Shown here piece by piece: positions 9,331 through 23,375 of a stretch of 64,000 nucleotides of DNA (the first letter of the stretch is position 1; each line of letters begins with the position of its first letter). The notes beneath the pieces were generated by a model. It ran no database searches. It was not told the origin of the DNA and worked only from the letters and a program-made list of their open reading frames with translations. The DNA is from Larimichthys crocea (lineage: Eukaryota > Chordata > Actinopteri > Sciaenidae). Where the stretch lies: the NCBI RefSeq assembly GCF_000972845.2, contig NC_040020.1, positions 2,480,669 through 2,544,668 on the forward strand, in the 5' to 3' direction. A program made the translations under genes and the position numbers.

Positions 9331-12300
9331 AATCACAAGCACATAGGCACATTCACTTTGGTTGCATCAGTAAAGCTTGTGCGTACTGCACTTAACTGCA
9401 ATATATCCAGTTATTACAATTTAGTATGATGAAGCTGCTAAAACGGTTTAATGGTTTTTGTGTAACCTTTTACGTATAGTCACCACCTCTATTCCAAATA
9501 TAACTACCAAATTAAACCATTACGGAGCTAACCACTTATTTATATATTTTTAAGAGCACTTCATTTTGGTAGACAGCCATATTAATTACTCATTTGTCAA
9601 CATGTCAGCTCAGAGGACGGGCTTAGAGTAGAGACACCCAAAGTTATTTTCAAGCTTAGTCTGTTGAGCTTGAGGACAATTACAGAGTCTGAAATGAGCA
9701 GGTAATCACTGAAAGCCTCGGAGAAGTTCTGTCTCCCGAGGAAATTGGATTACCCTGACTCCCAGCCAACATATTAGGTCAGTAAGACACAGCTGAATCT
9801 GGTGGGCCTTTGATGCTATGCAGCTGTGGCAGATGAACTCTTGCTGAAAATGAGCAATCTTTTAGGAAATCAGTCACGTTAACAAAAGCACTTTTTCCAC
9901 TTCAGGACTATAGCATGAAAGACATATAGAGGTTTTAAAGCTGTAGATATGTTGAGAAAATGCAAAAAGTGAAACCAGGTTACTCTAAAAGTGATGATCA
10001 ATACTACTGATAATGGTAAACATTGTTAAAGCCAGCTGTGTGCATTGTCTTTTGTCCCAACAGTTTCCCTTTATGTCTTCTTATTTGTCTTGGGAGTAGA
10101 AAAAAGCAGGAACAGCAGCCCATTGTCTCCCATCTGCTTGTGTTTTGAGTGCATGGCAGCAACCCAACACAACATGTTAGCAAGCTATTATTCATTTGTC
10201 AGATAGGGAACCGTGACTATGGGGTTACTGTAGAGCTTGTCTCACAGTGTATCCCAGCCCTTTTTTACTATCTGGTTCACTGGCCTGATCCATCTGGAGC
10301 AAAGCTACACTGGGAATAAACCTATCTTTGAGTTTGAGGAGTTGTCAACTACTTTATTATATTTAGATCAAGGCAAAGCAGCATAAAGCAGTACAGCTTC
10401 ACACTTCCTTTGAGATTTTAGCATTATTCATGCAGTGCATATGTATTTATGTGTGAACACATAAATGTGCAGTCCATAGGCTTGGGTTACATAAAACTCC
10501 ATCTGTCTAGAGCACATATTCACGTTCCTCCACAGTGTCCAGCTGGGCCCTCCCTTCCACCCAGAGGCGAAGCACTCTAGGGACTGCAATCAGAAAATGT
10601 CCCTGGACTGGCTTCTACCACTCTCTTAACATAATGAGGCCATCACTACACCCAACCCGCTGTACTTTGGGGATGAATAATAAAGTTTTGTTGTCTCTTG
10701 GCTCTCAAAACCTCCACGCTTTTTCCTGTGACTCAAAGAGATGAGAATGCAGAGAACAGAAAAGAAGGGTTGGGGCTGCAGTTTTTGAAAACTGTCATAG
10801 GATGTTAATATCTCAGGAGGAGAATAGTTTTCCAGTTTCTTTTAATCCCTCAATTGTGACATAAGGGTAATCCACATCTGTTGGAAAATGGAGTCAAGAG
10901 CTGTTTTATTTTTGAATGCCAGACACATGAATGGCCATGGAGCGATTCTGCAATTCTGAATGGCTCTGCAACCAAAATGACCACATCGGGTCAGGGAACA
11001 GTTTTAACTTTTCACCCGACTCACCGATATGGCACCTTACTGACTTTGTAACGGTGTGTTATAATAAATCAGGAGTGTCCCTTACTCTTACTATTCATGA
11101 GGAGAAAATTATTCAAAGGTAAAAGGCGAAAAAAGTATGTGCATAGCATTTATTTTGAAAAGTAAAAGCTGTGAAAAAATGTTTTGCAGCATAACCAGCT
11201 ATTTCAGCAGTAAAAGTGTATAATACAGGCAACGTCAAGAAATTTACAATATGTAATCACTCACACTGCTTTGGAAAAGAGGGACCCATCAAATGCTCAT
11301 ACCTTTCAATACTAGAGCAAACACACAATGTTATGGTTGTAACAAGGAGAATGAATCTCTCAAGCAAAAAGCCAAGAGTCCTTCAGTTTGAGTTTGAGTT
11401 AAACTCCAGGCAAAACTGCAACAAGGCTTGCAAAATGTGTCGGGTACCACAGCACTTCTCAGAATGTAGTATATCCATATTAGGATGATTTGTATTCTAA
11501 TTTAACCCTTATTCACTATCTATATCCTGTAGGCAGTTCAGGATAAGTGAATGAGGACCAGAATGTGCCTTTTGATAGCATTATCACCGGAGACAAGTTT
11601 TCCTTCTGTAGATTCTAATCCTAGGAGAGCCTTGTCTTCATTAACATTAACTTGTTCAGGCACATCTTTTCATCCAATGAGATATAATCACAGTAGCAAT
11701 CATCTCTTCATCCTGCTCATTATCATTATCCTCACATCAACACAAATGGTCCGGGGTATTATTGAAACTGTTCACCCTCTATCTAAATAGGTTTTGAAGG
11801 GGGGAGAAATTTTCTTGTTCAGTGTGACAATCAGATATGGCATCTAAAAGGGTCACTGAACAGTTATGTGTCAGATTGCCTTTCGAATGCGGAGTGAGAA
11901 TGATTACATTTAAATGAGCACTCTACTTTAGATGATGATTTTAGTGGGGAAACGCTCACAATTACCTCCGCGCTTTCAATCAGACATGCTAAAAATAGGG
12001 CAATTCTTTTGGAGTTGAATATATTTTTCAAAAACTACGACTACGTTTGTTGTTCAAGCTTTTCATTTGATACCTACTGTAACAAGATGTAGTAGTATTT
12101 GGAACTAGTTCAACGTAATGTACTATTTTTTTTTGCTGACAACCTCCGTAGCATCCTGAGTCATGAATTAAAGATTGTTCATGATTTAATACATGAGATG
12201 AAATGAATCATTTAGGCTACTGTCAGACATGATGTATTATCGGATATGGTTTAAGGACTATCTTTTATCCTTTGGAGCGTGTGTGAAGTCATTTCATCGT

Positions 12301-15300
12301 AAGAGGTCTCAGGTCTGTGGATCATGAGTAGAATCTTTACAGCAACAACACACCATTACCTTCTTTAACTGACGATATTTCTACATAGCTGCTGACAGTG
12401 GTGCTATAGCAGATTGATTGCATTAGAAAACAATGCACCTATGTAATACATTTTCCTCTCTTATATTTATGCTAGAATACTGATCTACAGTACTGTTGAG
12501 GGTCTGCATTCTCAAGGACAGGACGGTTGAGCATGGGAATCTTTTATTACTTTACCATCCCTCTCCATCAATCTAATAAAACGCTTGAAGGGAAAGTTTC
12601 TATGCCAGTAAAAAAAGCAGTTATGTTTGTGAAACGCACTGTGGATTATGATGCACTCAGGGAAGAGGTGGCATATTTGTGATCATGTTGCCCTTTCTGC
12701 AAAAGCCAGTGGCTCGCTTTGTTAGCGTCCAAGGTTGTTAGGCGTGTGCTGACTAGATAAGCTTGTGTGTCATCTCCCAGAGATGCACACGTTTACAATG
12801 GGATTTAATGTGAGAATGAAACAGCGTCAGCCTGTCATTTTGTCTGGGTGTTTGTGAATTTGAGGCCTTCATCCCAAATACAACCCTCAGAGAACCGAGT
12901 AATGCCATCTGTTTGGATTTATAGAAGAATATATTTTGAATTTGAAGAACTTTCAGAAAGTGGATTTTCTGAATATCATTTTGCAGACAGGAAGTGCAAA
13001 CCAAAGCATTTCATGAGAGGAGCAAGGTTTAACTTTACATCTGAAAACAACATTCGTACGCTGTATTAAAACATGTCTTATCTTCAGGCCAAATGAACTG
13101 AACAGAGGTCAGTTTGTGGCACCACAGTACTGCTTTCTTTGTAAGCTCCATACACAGCCTTTAGGGGAGGTTCCCAGCTCTTTTTAGAATTTCTATTCCA
13201 AGCCTCAGCACATCTGCAAGCTCTTCTAAATGAAAAAAAAGGAAGGCCATTAATACAAAATACATGCTGCGTTGTGTATAATTTCCTTAACAACCTTTAC
13301 AAATCATGTAAATAACAAGCTGAGTGCAGAGTTCTTTATATGAACAAATCGAAATAATAAAGTTTTGGACAGAACACTGCATAGAGGTGAGAAAATGGCT
13401 TGATTAAACTTTCTGTTGGCAGTCGTCCCATTGTGATGACTGTTCTGTCAACAGTCTGCAGCATTTGCTTTCAATAGAGACCGCAATTATTTCTGTGTTA
13501 ACTGAATTGGAATCTCAGCATGAGGTGCCACTGTCACACGAAAACAATCATGACGGTCAACGGGTTTGACGTGTTGTTCTCAATGTTGATTGAACTGCAC
13601 GCCTAACCTATGTGACATTTCTGTCAAAAATCAGGTTAGGAGTTGTTGTAGGCTGCCTCTTCAGTAAAAAAAAAGTTATTAGTGTAAAAGGTCAAAGAAA
13701 GCTGCAAACTGAAGATTGATTATCACCTTCAGTGCAGGTAATCCCTGCCCCGTCATCACAATTTTAAAGTAATGCATGTGCATGTAACGCATGCATGTCT
13801 TTACGAAGGTGCAAATGCAGACACACAGCTGTGCACAGCTGTTTTCGAATGAATGATTCATGTTTTGTCACAGCCCCAGCTCCTTGTAAAGCTGCATAAT
13901 GATGTCATCCTTTCGCAGACAGAAAACCCCTCCAAAGATGTGAGAAACCTTAGCATCCACTGGAGAAGATGAGCCGCACTTTGTGCTTGAAAATGGTGTG
14001 ACCTTTCATGTGAAAGCCAAGAACAACCACAGTAAAGACTACCTTGGTTTCACAGTGCTGTCAAGAACTAGAGGAGATTGCAGAGCATGATGAATGAGGA
14101 AAAAAAGGAAATAGGAACAGTAACAGACAAAGAGGCATCAATTATTCATAGTTCCTGCGTATGTGTTTGGAGGATGCAACTGTACATTCAAACTCCTAAC
14201 AAACCATAGCAGGAGTTGGTTGTTTTCGGGCATAGGTTTATTTCCAAAGAGTTTTTTTTACTTCTCAAGCAAAAAAATCTTACGACAGTACTTTGAGTAA
14301 ATGTACCAACAAGGCCTTAGGGGGGTGTTGTAATTACTTCTCTGGCTTTCGTCCAGGAAATCCAGTTAATTTTCTTGGTGGAAGCCCTAAACGAGGAGGA
14401 AAGCCAGAATTGTCTCTCAACGTTTCATCAGCATACAGCAGTACACAAGCATTGGTCCATTTCATTGACATTAGGATATCAAAAGGTACAAATGTGATAC
14501 TACCCATTCCACAGGCACATATGGCACATTTTCCAGCTTTGTTATTCATCACATGTACACATATTACTTTCTTTATGTGTTAAAGACTCTATTTCGAAAG
14601 CTGCAAGGTAAGATAATTGATTTGTTAGGTTGCTTTCATTGATTTTGAGTGTGCGCATGTGTGGTAGTGTTGACATTATCAGAGATGCTTATGCATAAAC
14701 TGCTGTCTATACAGGTTTTGTATTCCCTTTAGTTGCATTAGCAAAGATAATTATTGATCAAATTGATATTTTCTAGGGATATAGATGGTGCAAAATATAA
14801 TTGTTGGGTATCGGTCTCCTTTAAATTGTCTAATGTTATCTATTGGATGATTTATGCAGACACATAATGCCTTCTGCAGCAGATATAACTAGTTTTCTCA
14901 TTAATTTGTCCTTTGTGATCGCGTTTTACTTTCAAAAATAAAACGGTCACAAGTACAACAAAAAAGTTATTGTACCCTAATTCCTTATGGACTTACATAC
15001 ATTAATGGTCCAACCATGTGTATGGTAATAATGTGATTCAACACAGGGTAAACCCCCCCCCACTGAGAGGATGATTGTATTATATGATTGCACTATACAT
15101 GTATTGTTCCCCACTCAGCAGGAGGGCCATGGAGAAGATAATGCGAGCCAAAATGATGTTTACTTTTAAAATGAATCTGAGAATTGCACTTCAAGAAGAA
15201 TAATGTGAATCATCTTTAGGGAATATTGTGAATCGTGAGTCGCCATGACAAAAATAATCAAATTTTAATGTTTTATTTATACCAGGTATTCGTGTCAGAG

Positions 15301-16532
15301 AAAGCTTGCAGTGCGCTTTCCCTATTGTGAGGACTCTTGTGATGGGGCTATAAGCAGTGTTGTAGCGCAGGGTACATGCAGCTATACTGAATATACCCAC
15401 CTTTTTTTTAGTCGGCATTGGGTGTACCACTTATAAATACCCTCTGATCCACAGAGCAGTGTTTTGCAAGCTGATTTTCTTTCAAGGGTGGTAAGTGCAT
15501 GGCATAGTTGTCCAATTTTCCTGTGTGGATGGACTAAGGAAGAGGAATACTTCACTCAAAATGCATATTTATGTGGCTGTCTCACATCTGTGGGCTAGTA
15601 TTCTCAGAAATGGCACCACTTCAGTGGCTGATATTGATTTCATAGTTATCCTTACTCCCTGAAGTCAAGCAGCAGAAGTTAAGTGACAACAGGCAAATAC
15701 TACTGGCTACTGGTTAGCTAAATATGCAAGAGCAGTCTTAGATGTCACTGTTTAAAACACACGGGGGCCTAAATTAGGAGTATACCCACATTTCCAGGCA
15801 AGATAGAAAGCATAGATGGTTGATGAGATACATAATTCATGCTCTACAAAAATTTAAGGTCTGAATGATAGAATTAAATTAGACTAAAGGAAGACTAGCC
15901 ACATATATACAAATGTTATTAAAATAATAGTAACTATGTGTTATGATATCAGAAACTTGACATTGGTTTAACCATAAAAAGTCAACCCTTGACACAAATA
16001 CCTAGAATACTGCAATCTATAAAAGCAGGATTCATCATCATCCTGACATTATGTTTGGCCACCTTCAGTCCTAACATGAAGTGGCAATAAAAGGTTTCAG
16101 TGACAGTCCCTGTAACTGTCAGTCACTGCTTTCTTTTCTCGGTTCTCCTGGATGGCTCAAATCATGAGTGGCAGATGCATTCAGTGGGTGCTGCCAACTT
16201 GCCACTGTGACAGTTCAACAACAAGCACCCCCAGGGAGACAGCTAACCTCAATTGATGATGCTACACTGGCCATCATTTTGTCTTCGCCATTGCATCTGC
16301 AACAATATGGCAAGAAGATTAATTTCCTGACTTTATAATCGTGATTTATAGAAGTTATTTGGCTCACAAAGTGAATCTTGGGCTTATTGAGCTACCTAAA
16401 AAACAGTTAAGAAGAAGCACTAGACACTTACTTTGAAAGACGTTTTAACAGATTGGTGAAATATTTCTGCAAGTGTGTTTTTGACCTTCAAAATGGCACC
16501 TTATAAATACATTTGAATCATCAGACAGTCTA

Positions 16533-16555
16533 GTATTTTATTTTATTTTATTTTT
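16533..16555. repeat. (TTTTA)n simple repeat
   Basis: Four to five consecutive TTTTA units. Confidence 0.8.
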
Positions 16556-17690
16556 CAGCGTGTAGCATGTCTATTTTTTTTTAAATTGCGTATTAGCCTT
16601 TGTAAAGGAGCACACACTGCCATTAGAGTTACGACTAATACGCACGATAATGAACACTTATTTCTGCATTTGATGGAATTATATGCAGTATATAAAGCCT
16701 TGAGCTTAAGATATATAACAAGATGTCACATATCCAAATTAATTAACTGAAACTGAGAGTTTTAGATTAGATTTTGCATGGAAACCAGGCTCCTAAAACT
16801 GATTAAATGTCAAGCATTTCATTCCGTGCCTGTATTGCTTAAGTGTTTGCACCACTACTTAATAATAAAGCCAGAGGCGAATAAAAGCAAAGGGACAAAG
16901 TCTATGCCAGCAGACAGCCACTCTAGATTAGAAGCTACACAACCTTGAGTACTGGCTGTTTTATGGTGAGTGTACTGTCACTGGATCTGAAATATACACT
17001 GTTACAAAGTCCTGTTCAATGACTCTCATCCATTTATAAACAGAATCTCCAGGGAGGTCTCAAAGCAAATGCTTCACCCAGAGTGCAGCCTAACAGGTTT
17101 ATATTGAACCTTGAGACAGTTTAACTGCTAACCAGAGACCACTGTGCTTTTATTGAAAAAGAATACTGCAGTGCTGTTACCATATGAGAACAATAAACTT
17201 CTCCGGAGGAAGATGCATTTTGTTCCGTGCTGTTGTAAAATAGATTTGTTAATGAGCACAGAACAAAAGCAAAATTGGAAAAAAAAACTTCTTGAAGCCC
17301 TTGTTCTCGATGTTCTTGTGCTGAAAGGCTCAGAAACGATGAACAGTACTCCCTCTTGATAACACCGGTGGGAACAAGGTAAAGCTTTAAGGTTTTTTTT
17401 TCTCTCGCTTTCATCAGTATGAAGCAAGAGACAGATTTCTCAGCTTAATGTCTTTTTCTCTCTCTCCAGTCAACAATACAGTTCTACACAAATGCAGACA
17501 GATTACTCTGCGGTAAAACTGAATGGCAGAACTCTTGATCACTGTCTTGGAGAAACACCAAGGGATGAAGTGTTTGAAATATTACTGAAGAAACAACATA
17601 CAATATGATAGATGCAATTCCTTTTGACAAAAGTGCAGACAAAACGTATTACTTTCCTCTTGTTGTTCTAGATAAGCAGGAAAGAAAGAG

Positions 17691-17728
17691 GGTAGGTAGG
17701 TAGACAAACCTACTTACCTACCTGCCTA
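17691..17728. repeat. Imperfect inverted repeat of GGTAGG / CCTACC units
   Basis: GGTAGGTAGGTAG at 17691-17703 is followed after a few bases by CCTACTTACCTACCTGCC. The arms are tandem 4-bp units in opposite orientation, so the locus looks like a tetranucleotide microsatellite that has inverted upon itself. Confidence 0.7.
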
Positions 17729-18566
17729 CTAATGTCTGTCTATCTATCTCAACAGAGAGCTCTTGGGAGAAGAGCTGGGGAGAAGAAGAGTGTTACTCAT
17801 CTTTTGTGAATATAACCATGTCATCTGAAAATCTTTATTTTGACAGATAGCTGCTGTTTTAAAGCCATGTCCCGGGCATCATCAGCATAAAAGAGAAACC
17901 AGAGAATGATGTTGGCACAATTCTGCAAAACATTGCACAATGTTCACTCAGGTTAAATGTTTAGTGGACCCACAATGCAAACATTAGTCTCAGACCAATT
18001 CTAGTTCATTAGAAAACAGAGGTAGAATGTGAAATGTGCTATGGTGTGTGGAGGTCCAGGTGAGATCCGGTGGCTGTTGCAAGGTACAGAGCAAAAACAA
18101 GGACAAGCTAAGCAGCAGGTGGGAGATGGGGGATATCCTGGAGCACAGAGAGAGTAAAAATTAGTAACAAGCACAAAAACGAAGTTCACAAAAATCTCTG
18201 TGTGGCCGAAAGGTGTGTTACCGTGACAGTTACTAAATGATCCGGCCGAGTCTGGGAGTTAGAGACAGTCTTTGTACTGCAGAGACTGACAAACAAGACT
18301 CGTCAAACAGGACAACTCACAGGTAACTAGGATGCAGATAGCTTCATCATGACACTGAAAGCATTTATAATTTTTTATTGACAGGGTTTTAAATCAATAT
18401 AAATGGATGCTATGGTCAATGCATATGGTTTATAGTGACCGTGGTATGGAATAGGAGATCTGTGTCAGGATGCAAACTCTGGTCAACAAAAACAAAAGAT
18501 AAATGAGTTACATGCCCAGCCTCCCCAACCTTCTTGTTTGCTACATAAAGAACTACTTCTACTTAC

Positions 18567-18644
18567 CGCACTGACACTGAACATTGGCACTGGGCGTAAA
18601 TTGTGTGTTGCAGATGCCTTCATTGTAATTGACTCCAAGGAATA
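18567..18644 (-). other. Candidate internal exon, cysteine-rich (minus strand)
   Basis: On the minus strand AAGCACAG|TA... opens a 78-base segment that ends TGC G|GTAAGT, a strong donor. In the phase-1/phase-1 frame it reads FLGVNYNEGICNTQFT, then PSANVQCQC. The phase fits both the upstream segment ending at 19191 and the terminal exon at 7663. No family is recognised. Open frames of this length beside GTAAGT sites are expected several times in 64 kb, so confidence is low. Confidence 0.15.
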
Positions 18645-19190
18645 CTGTGCTTGGAGGGGATGCTTAGTGCTTAAGCTCATCCTGACCGTACAGCTATGTG
18701 CAAGTATAACTTTACACACTCACTTCAGATGGCAACCAATAAAGAGTGAGTACCTTCAGGCTGAACTGTGAAAAAAAAGATGATTGGCCACAGAGGTATA
18801 GTCAGCACGAGTGGACACACTTGAGGCAAAGAGAAAATAACTCCAAGATTAAATCCACCTGCAGGTTTCAAGGCATATAAAAGCTGCGGTTGGGTTTCTA
18901 GAAAGAAACCTCAATTCAATGCCAATCTAAATGAGAGAAAAGAAAGCTAACTATGTTGCCAACAATGTAAATTAGCCATGTCAATAGTCAAGAGACCAGG
19001 TCTAAGCATTTACCCTACACCTTTACCTATTGACCCAAACATCACTGAGGTTTCCAGGAACTTGGATCAATAAAGGAGACAGGAAACAACAAAATACAGA
19101 ATGTACTAGTAAATAACTTAGTGGTGGACTGATGAAGAAAGAACAGGCATCATTTCATGCAGTCAAACAACTCCCATGTATTTATCTTAC

Positions 19191-19344
19191 CCTGGAGTTG
19201 CAGATGATTACGATGCTTCCGTTTAAACCATCTTGGCTGTCCGGGTAAGAGCTGAGTGGTCAGTTTACTGTTGGTAAAACAATGCTCTCCATTATTTCCC
19301 AGAGAAAGCTGTTGTATATTACTGCTGGCAGGATACCCAAAGCT
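19191..19344 (-). other. Candidate exon with open frame and donor (minus strand; 5' edge unknown)
   Basis: A 51-codon minus frame is open from 19344 and closes at CAG G|GTAAGA (exon edge 19191). It contains SLGNNGEHCFTNSKL and PGQPRWFKRKHRNH, the latter strongly basic. Several AG dinucleotides could act as acceptor, so the left boundary in transcript sense is undecided. The phase joins correctly to the segment at 18567-18644. No homology is recalled. Confidence 0.15.
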
Positions 19345-21284
19345 CTAAATCAAGAATGAAGTACTATTCCTCACTGAAACAGAATAATGAAAACACCCTG
19401 CCATGAATCAGGGCTGCAGGAAGGGAGTTGTTTGTATGTGCATGTAAGAGGGAGGGAGATAGCAGATATTTAAGAGCAGTCCAAAAGCACATATCACCTT
19501 GTTCAACTGATATGTCAGCTAAAAAACAATCTTGTACTAAATCAGTGTATTTGAAACTAAAGCACTGAGTGTGCCCTCACCAGAAAAACGACTGCATTTG
19601 TTGGTTGACCTACAACCTTGTGTTATTGTCACGACAAGCTACAACCTCTTTTGACCTTGTGAATAATCGCCGTTATCTTTAAGAAGCAAAGGCCGTAAAA
19701 TCATTACAGTGCTGGAAATTACAGGAGGATTATCGAATCAACAACGCATTCGACTTTAACACATGAGACCACGATTTACATGATGTAATGAAAGTAATAA
19801 AATTGTTCCTGATCAGTTGATGTGTCCTTCAAAGAACCTCAAAGTGCTGAGATGTAACTCCCTTACAGCAGTAAGATGAAGATGATGCATGTCATTTTGA
19901 TGCGTCTTGGTTATTTCTTTAATAGCAGACCAAGATCTACCATCTGTCGTCTCATATGATCCAGTGTTTAAGGTTCCTGGTTGCTGTTTGGGCTTTAAAT
20001 ACCTTGCCCTTTTATATCTGTATGGGAATAAAGCAATGCCAAAGTGTATTTTCCTATAAAACAATAATTGGACACTTTTACATTAGAATGCACTAGTATA
20101 AGTCAACACACTTGAAGTACAGGTACAAAAGCATTTAAGAAATATTGCATTCTTTTGGGAGCTAAACATAAACCCGAATACATAAAAGTCCATACATACA
20201 ACTTCAATATAACTACAGTGCATCTTCTCTAAAGTGTACTCTTCTCCTGATGTTTATTCTCTTTTCCCAGGTAAACTGCAGATTTATAGTAAGGGGAGTT
20301 CGGGTGATTATGTTTAATGTCTTGATTCGATTGCGTGCTGCAACACTACTGAATTCATTGACTTTGATTTATCTTTGTAAAAATGAATAAATAAGTTCAA
20401 GAATAAAAAATGTAAAAAGGAATGAGTTTTGACAGCTCATCCACCCACACGCCCGAATCGTTTGTTTATTGGAGACGCATCAAATGAGCTATAAAATCAT
20501 GCACCAGCAGCAGACCTGCTAAACAAAGGAAGAAAACTCTGACAAGTACGCTGCCCCACCCCCCTGAGTCTGGTGCTACTGTGATCTGCAGTTATAAAAA
20601 CTAAAACTGTTTTTTATCAATACTTTCTGAGTGGTGTAAGCATTAAAGCTAACACATGATAAACATTTTTAAAAGAAAAAGAAAAGGACATGTTTTTGAG
20701 GAAAGGCATAACACATCAGTCCGAATGGTCATTCTTTTGAGGGCGGGCTGATGCTGTTGTGTACAATTAAAGTATTCCAGACAGTTACAAGAAATTAGTT
20801 GTTGGGAACGTTTGCCCTCAGTATAGACTTCCTTATAATACTATATACATAAAATATAGACAGAACTGCAATCACTGCAGGTGTCCAACTTTATACAGTG
20901 ACAAAGTTCTGTAGGTTCACATCTGTCTTTGCTTCCTCTTAACTTGCTGATGGCTATACCTGCTGCACACGGTTAGAGGGAAGTGAATTTAATCTGCCAT
21001 CTGTTGTGTCCATTACATTAATAGACAGAAAAAACAGATGGATATCGGATAATGTGTTGTTTTAAAGAGCTGTTTTCAGTCTGAATGACAGTCCAACTGG
21101 GCTCCTTTGGTTATATTCCATTATCTCACAAAACCTTGTTTAACGTAAGGCTGTTTTTGGTCTGTGTGCCCTCTTATCTTATTCTATCACATGCCTGTTA
21201 TATCCCACTATGTATTACATGCATAATTTATAGTTGCTATGTTGCAAAGTAAGTATAAAAATACTTTATGGGTGTCAAATGGAC

Positions 21285-21370
21285 AATTTCTTGCTACATT
21301 CTGCAAAAGATTTAGGAAAATTATGCAAATTTCTTGCTACATTCTGCAAAAGATTTAGGAAAATTATGCA
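21285..21370. repeat. Perfect 43-bp tandem duplication
   Basis: Positions 21285-21327 and 21328-21370 are identical over 43 bases, starting AATTTCTTGCTACATTCTGC. The absence of any substitution indicates a recent event or an assembly artefact. The unit ends AATTATGCA, and ATGCAAAT, an octamer (POU-type) word, is created only at the junction (21323-21330). Confidence 0.95.
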
Positions 21371-22567
21371 ATAATATTATTTTGTTCAGCATTCCTAGAG
21401 TCTATTTAGCTGCTGTGAAAATGATCATAATTGTCTTTCATTTTCTGTAACCAAACTGCAATCAGTCTCGACGGAACAAATACATATGTGTCCAAGGTCT
21501 CGCTGAAAAAACAATACACAGAACACAATCCTCCACTTTGAGAGGCCTCTCCACACCCGAGCAAGAAAATCCACTAAACCACTAATCAATTATTTACATA
21601 TTTCCTTGGTCATGCCGGGAAATTCCTGCGAGCATATAAAATAAAAACCGTGAAAAGAGAGACAGGTGAGGGGGGAATTAGCATTGTGTGTTTGTGTGTG
21701 CCTCCTTTCTGCCTCACGAAGAAGACGATCCAACAACTTGAAGAATGTGTAAAAAATAATTGTAGCAGATCCAAAGTCAGTGACTTGAAAGAGGACAAAA
21801 GAGGTGAAAAGCAAAAACAGCAGCAGTGTGTGAGCAGTCACAAGTGTGACTGCTGTAATTTGTAAAAGATTCTGTATTGCTGGGTGTTATTGCCATATCA
21901 TTCAATTTACTCCAGTTTACATCCTGAAATTGTGGACTTGTCATCTGTGCCTTCAGGGAGTTTGTTAGCAGACAAGACACAGCATATTTCCCCTATGTAG
22001 CACTTTCACATCGCCCCGGCATTAACACGAGGTGAGAAAATAAAAAACTATGAAATTCACTGAAATATTCCAATTTAAAAGTCTTTGGTCTCCTGTAACA
22101 GCAAACATTTTACATATGTGCATTTTTGTTCCTCTTCCCACAATGAAGCCAAACAAATGAAACCATTTTCCAGAAGTAATTCATGAGTGTCTGAGGGGGG
22201 AAACCTGTGTCCACCGCAATTTTCTGAGCTTGTCAGAGTGCCACCTTGTCCTGTTGTCATGGTGATGTTGTCACCAAGGTATGTTGGAGGGAGATATGCA
22301 CAGACACAGGGAGGCTTTGTCTAATTATTGCTTGAAAACAGGTCACTGCGGAAAAAAAAACAAAATGTCACCAATAAAGTGGGCTTTTGTGGAATATTTT
22401 GATACGTACCTTTTATGGATTAGCATATAAATTGAAGAATAACAAAAATAAAGTACACGCAAACCTTACATGAGTCGGAGTTTGAATGCCAGTATCACAA
22501 AAAGGAAATAGGTAGCGCAGTGTAACAGTAGTGTGTAAGCTGTTTGGTTTGTGGAGTATTGGAATAA

Positions 22568-22585
22568 AGCAGCAGCAGCAGCAGC
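22568..22585. repeat. (AGC)n trinucleotide run
   Basis: About six AGC units. Not in an evident reading frame. Confidence 0.85.
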
Positions 22586-23203
22586 TAATTTGCTCTCACA
22601 GGAAAATTACAAACCCATCAGGAGCTTTGACAATATGAGTGATGTAAAAAGAAAATAATAATCTAATTTCTTTGAAAAGACTGTTGTCTTGTCCGGAGTA
22701 TTTCTCTGCTTTTCATGTATTGCATTTTGGGATCTGGTCCAGCCTGACACTGAATAGAAACATCCAGGGTAACTCTTTCTAAGGTGCTTCTATATATTAG
22801 TTATATATATATATTTTGATAATAGCCTATAAGTGTAGCATCATAAACATGTTTATTGTTAGATTCTAAGATTTTTTAGGCATTTGTAAGAAGGACATTT
22901 TAGACCGTTTAAGAACGAAAAGCCATATGAGTTTTGAATTGTTTATAACAGTATTACAGACACATTGACTGAGGTTAACTACCCTAGCAAAAATATCTTT
23001 GTTAAACCTTTGTGTCTATGTACTTCACCACCTAAACACTGTAACTTTTCATTCACATTTCATCAGCCTTTACGACACGTAGTGCTCTTTCCACGGATGA
23101 GCGGCAAAAACAGTTACAGTAACTCCAACACTTTACCTTTAACACTGTGAATGCAAAATCAAATCAATTTTAATAACATTGATATGAAATTGATTCATCC
23201 GAT

Positions 23204-23352
23204 GCCGTGGTAGCTCACCTGGTAGAGTGTGTTCACCAAGTGTGTGTCCTTACCACGGCAGCCTGGGATCTGCTCCAGCAGAGGCTCTCTGTTGCATGTC
23301 AACCCCTCTTACTCTCGTCCCTTTCCTGTCTCTCTTCAGCTGTCACTGTCCA
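23204..23352 (+). mobile_element. tRNA-derived SINE
   Basis: The head CCGTGGTAGCTCACCTGGTA contains a pol III A box (TAGCTCACCTGG, 23211-23222, close to TRGYNNARNNGG). A degenerate B box, GGGATCTGCTCC, lies at 23265-23276, about 54 bp downstream. The body GTTGCATGTCAACCCCTCTT ... CCTGTCTCTCTTCAGCTGTC is the body I recall for a SINE common in spiny-rayed fish, whose copies read GCATGTCATCCCCTC...TTCAGCTGTCC. The head is shortened relative to a full tRNA and the 3' tail is eroded. Confidence 0.8.
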
Positions 23353-23375
23353 ATGAAGTCTAAATAATTTAGGGT

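Larger units (their letters stand above)
9331..18560. other. Unassigned intergenic or intronic DNA
   Basis: Nine kilobases without a recognisable gene. Small items are a (TTTTA)n run at 16533-16555, a C8 run near 15053-15061, and an AATAAA-type signal at 10674-10683 followed by a GTTTTGTTGT-rich stretch that could be the end of an old retrocopy. There is also an imperfect inverted repeat of GGTAGG units at 17691-17728. The 96-codon plus frame at 14293-14583 and its 72-codon minus partner are unrecognised. About 18040-18360 has the feel of a degraded multicopy repeat. Confidence 0.5.
19345..23203. other. Unassigned intergenic or intronic DNA
   Basis: No gene recognised. It contains the 43-bp tandem duplication (21285-21370), a short (AGC)n run at 22568-22585 and a TA run at about 22801-22814. 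The minus frame at 19813-20064 (83 codons) and the overlapping frames at 21590-21865 are unrecognised and have no supporting splice or start signals. Confidence 0.5.

Noticed and set aside
14293..14583. Overlapping 96-codon plus and 72-codon minus frames
   Set aside because: Mutually exclusive readings without recognisable domains. A GTAAGA donor at 14602 lies beyond the plus-frame stop.
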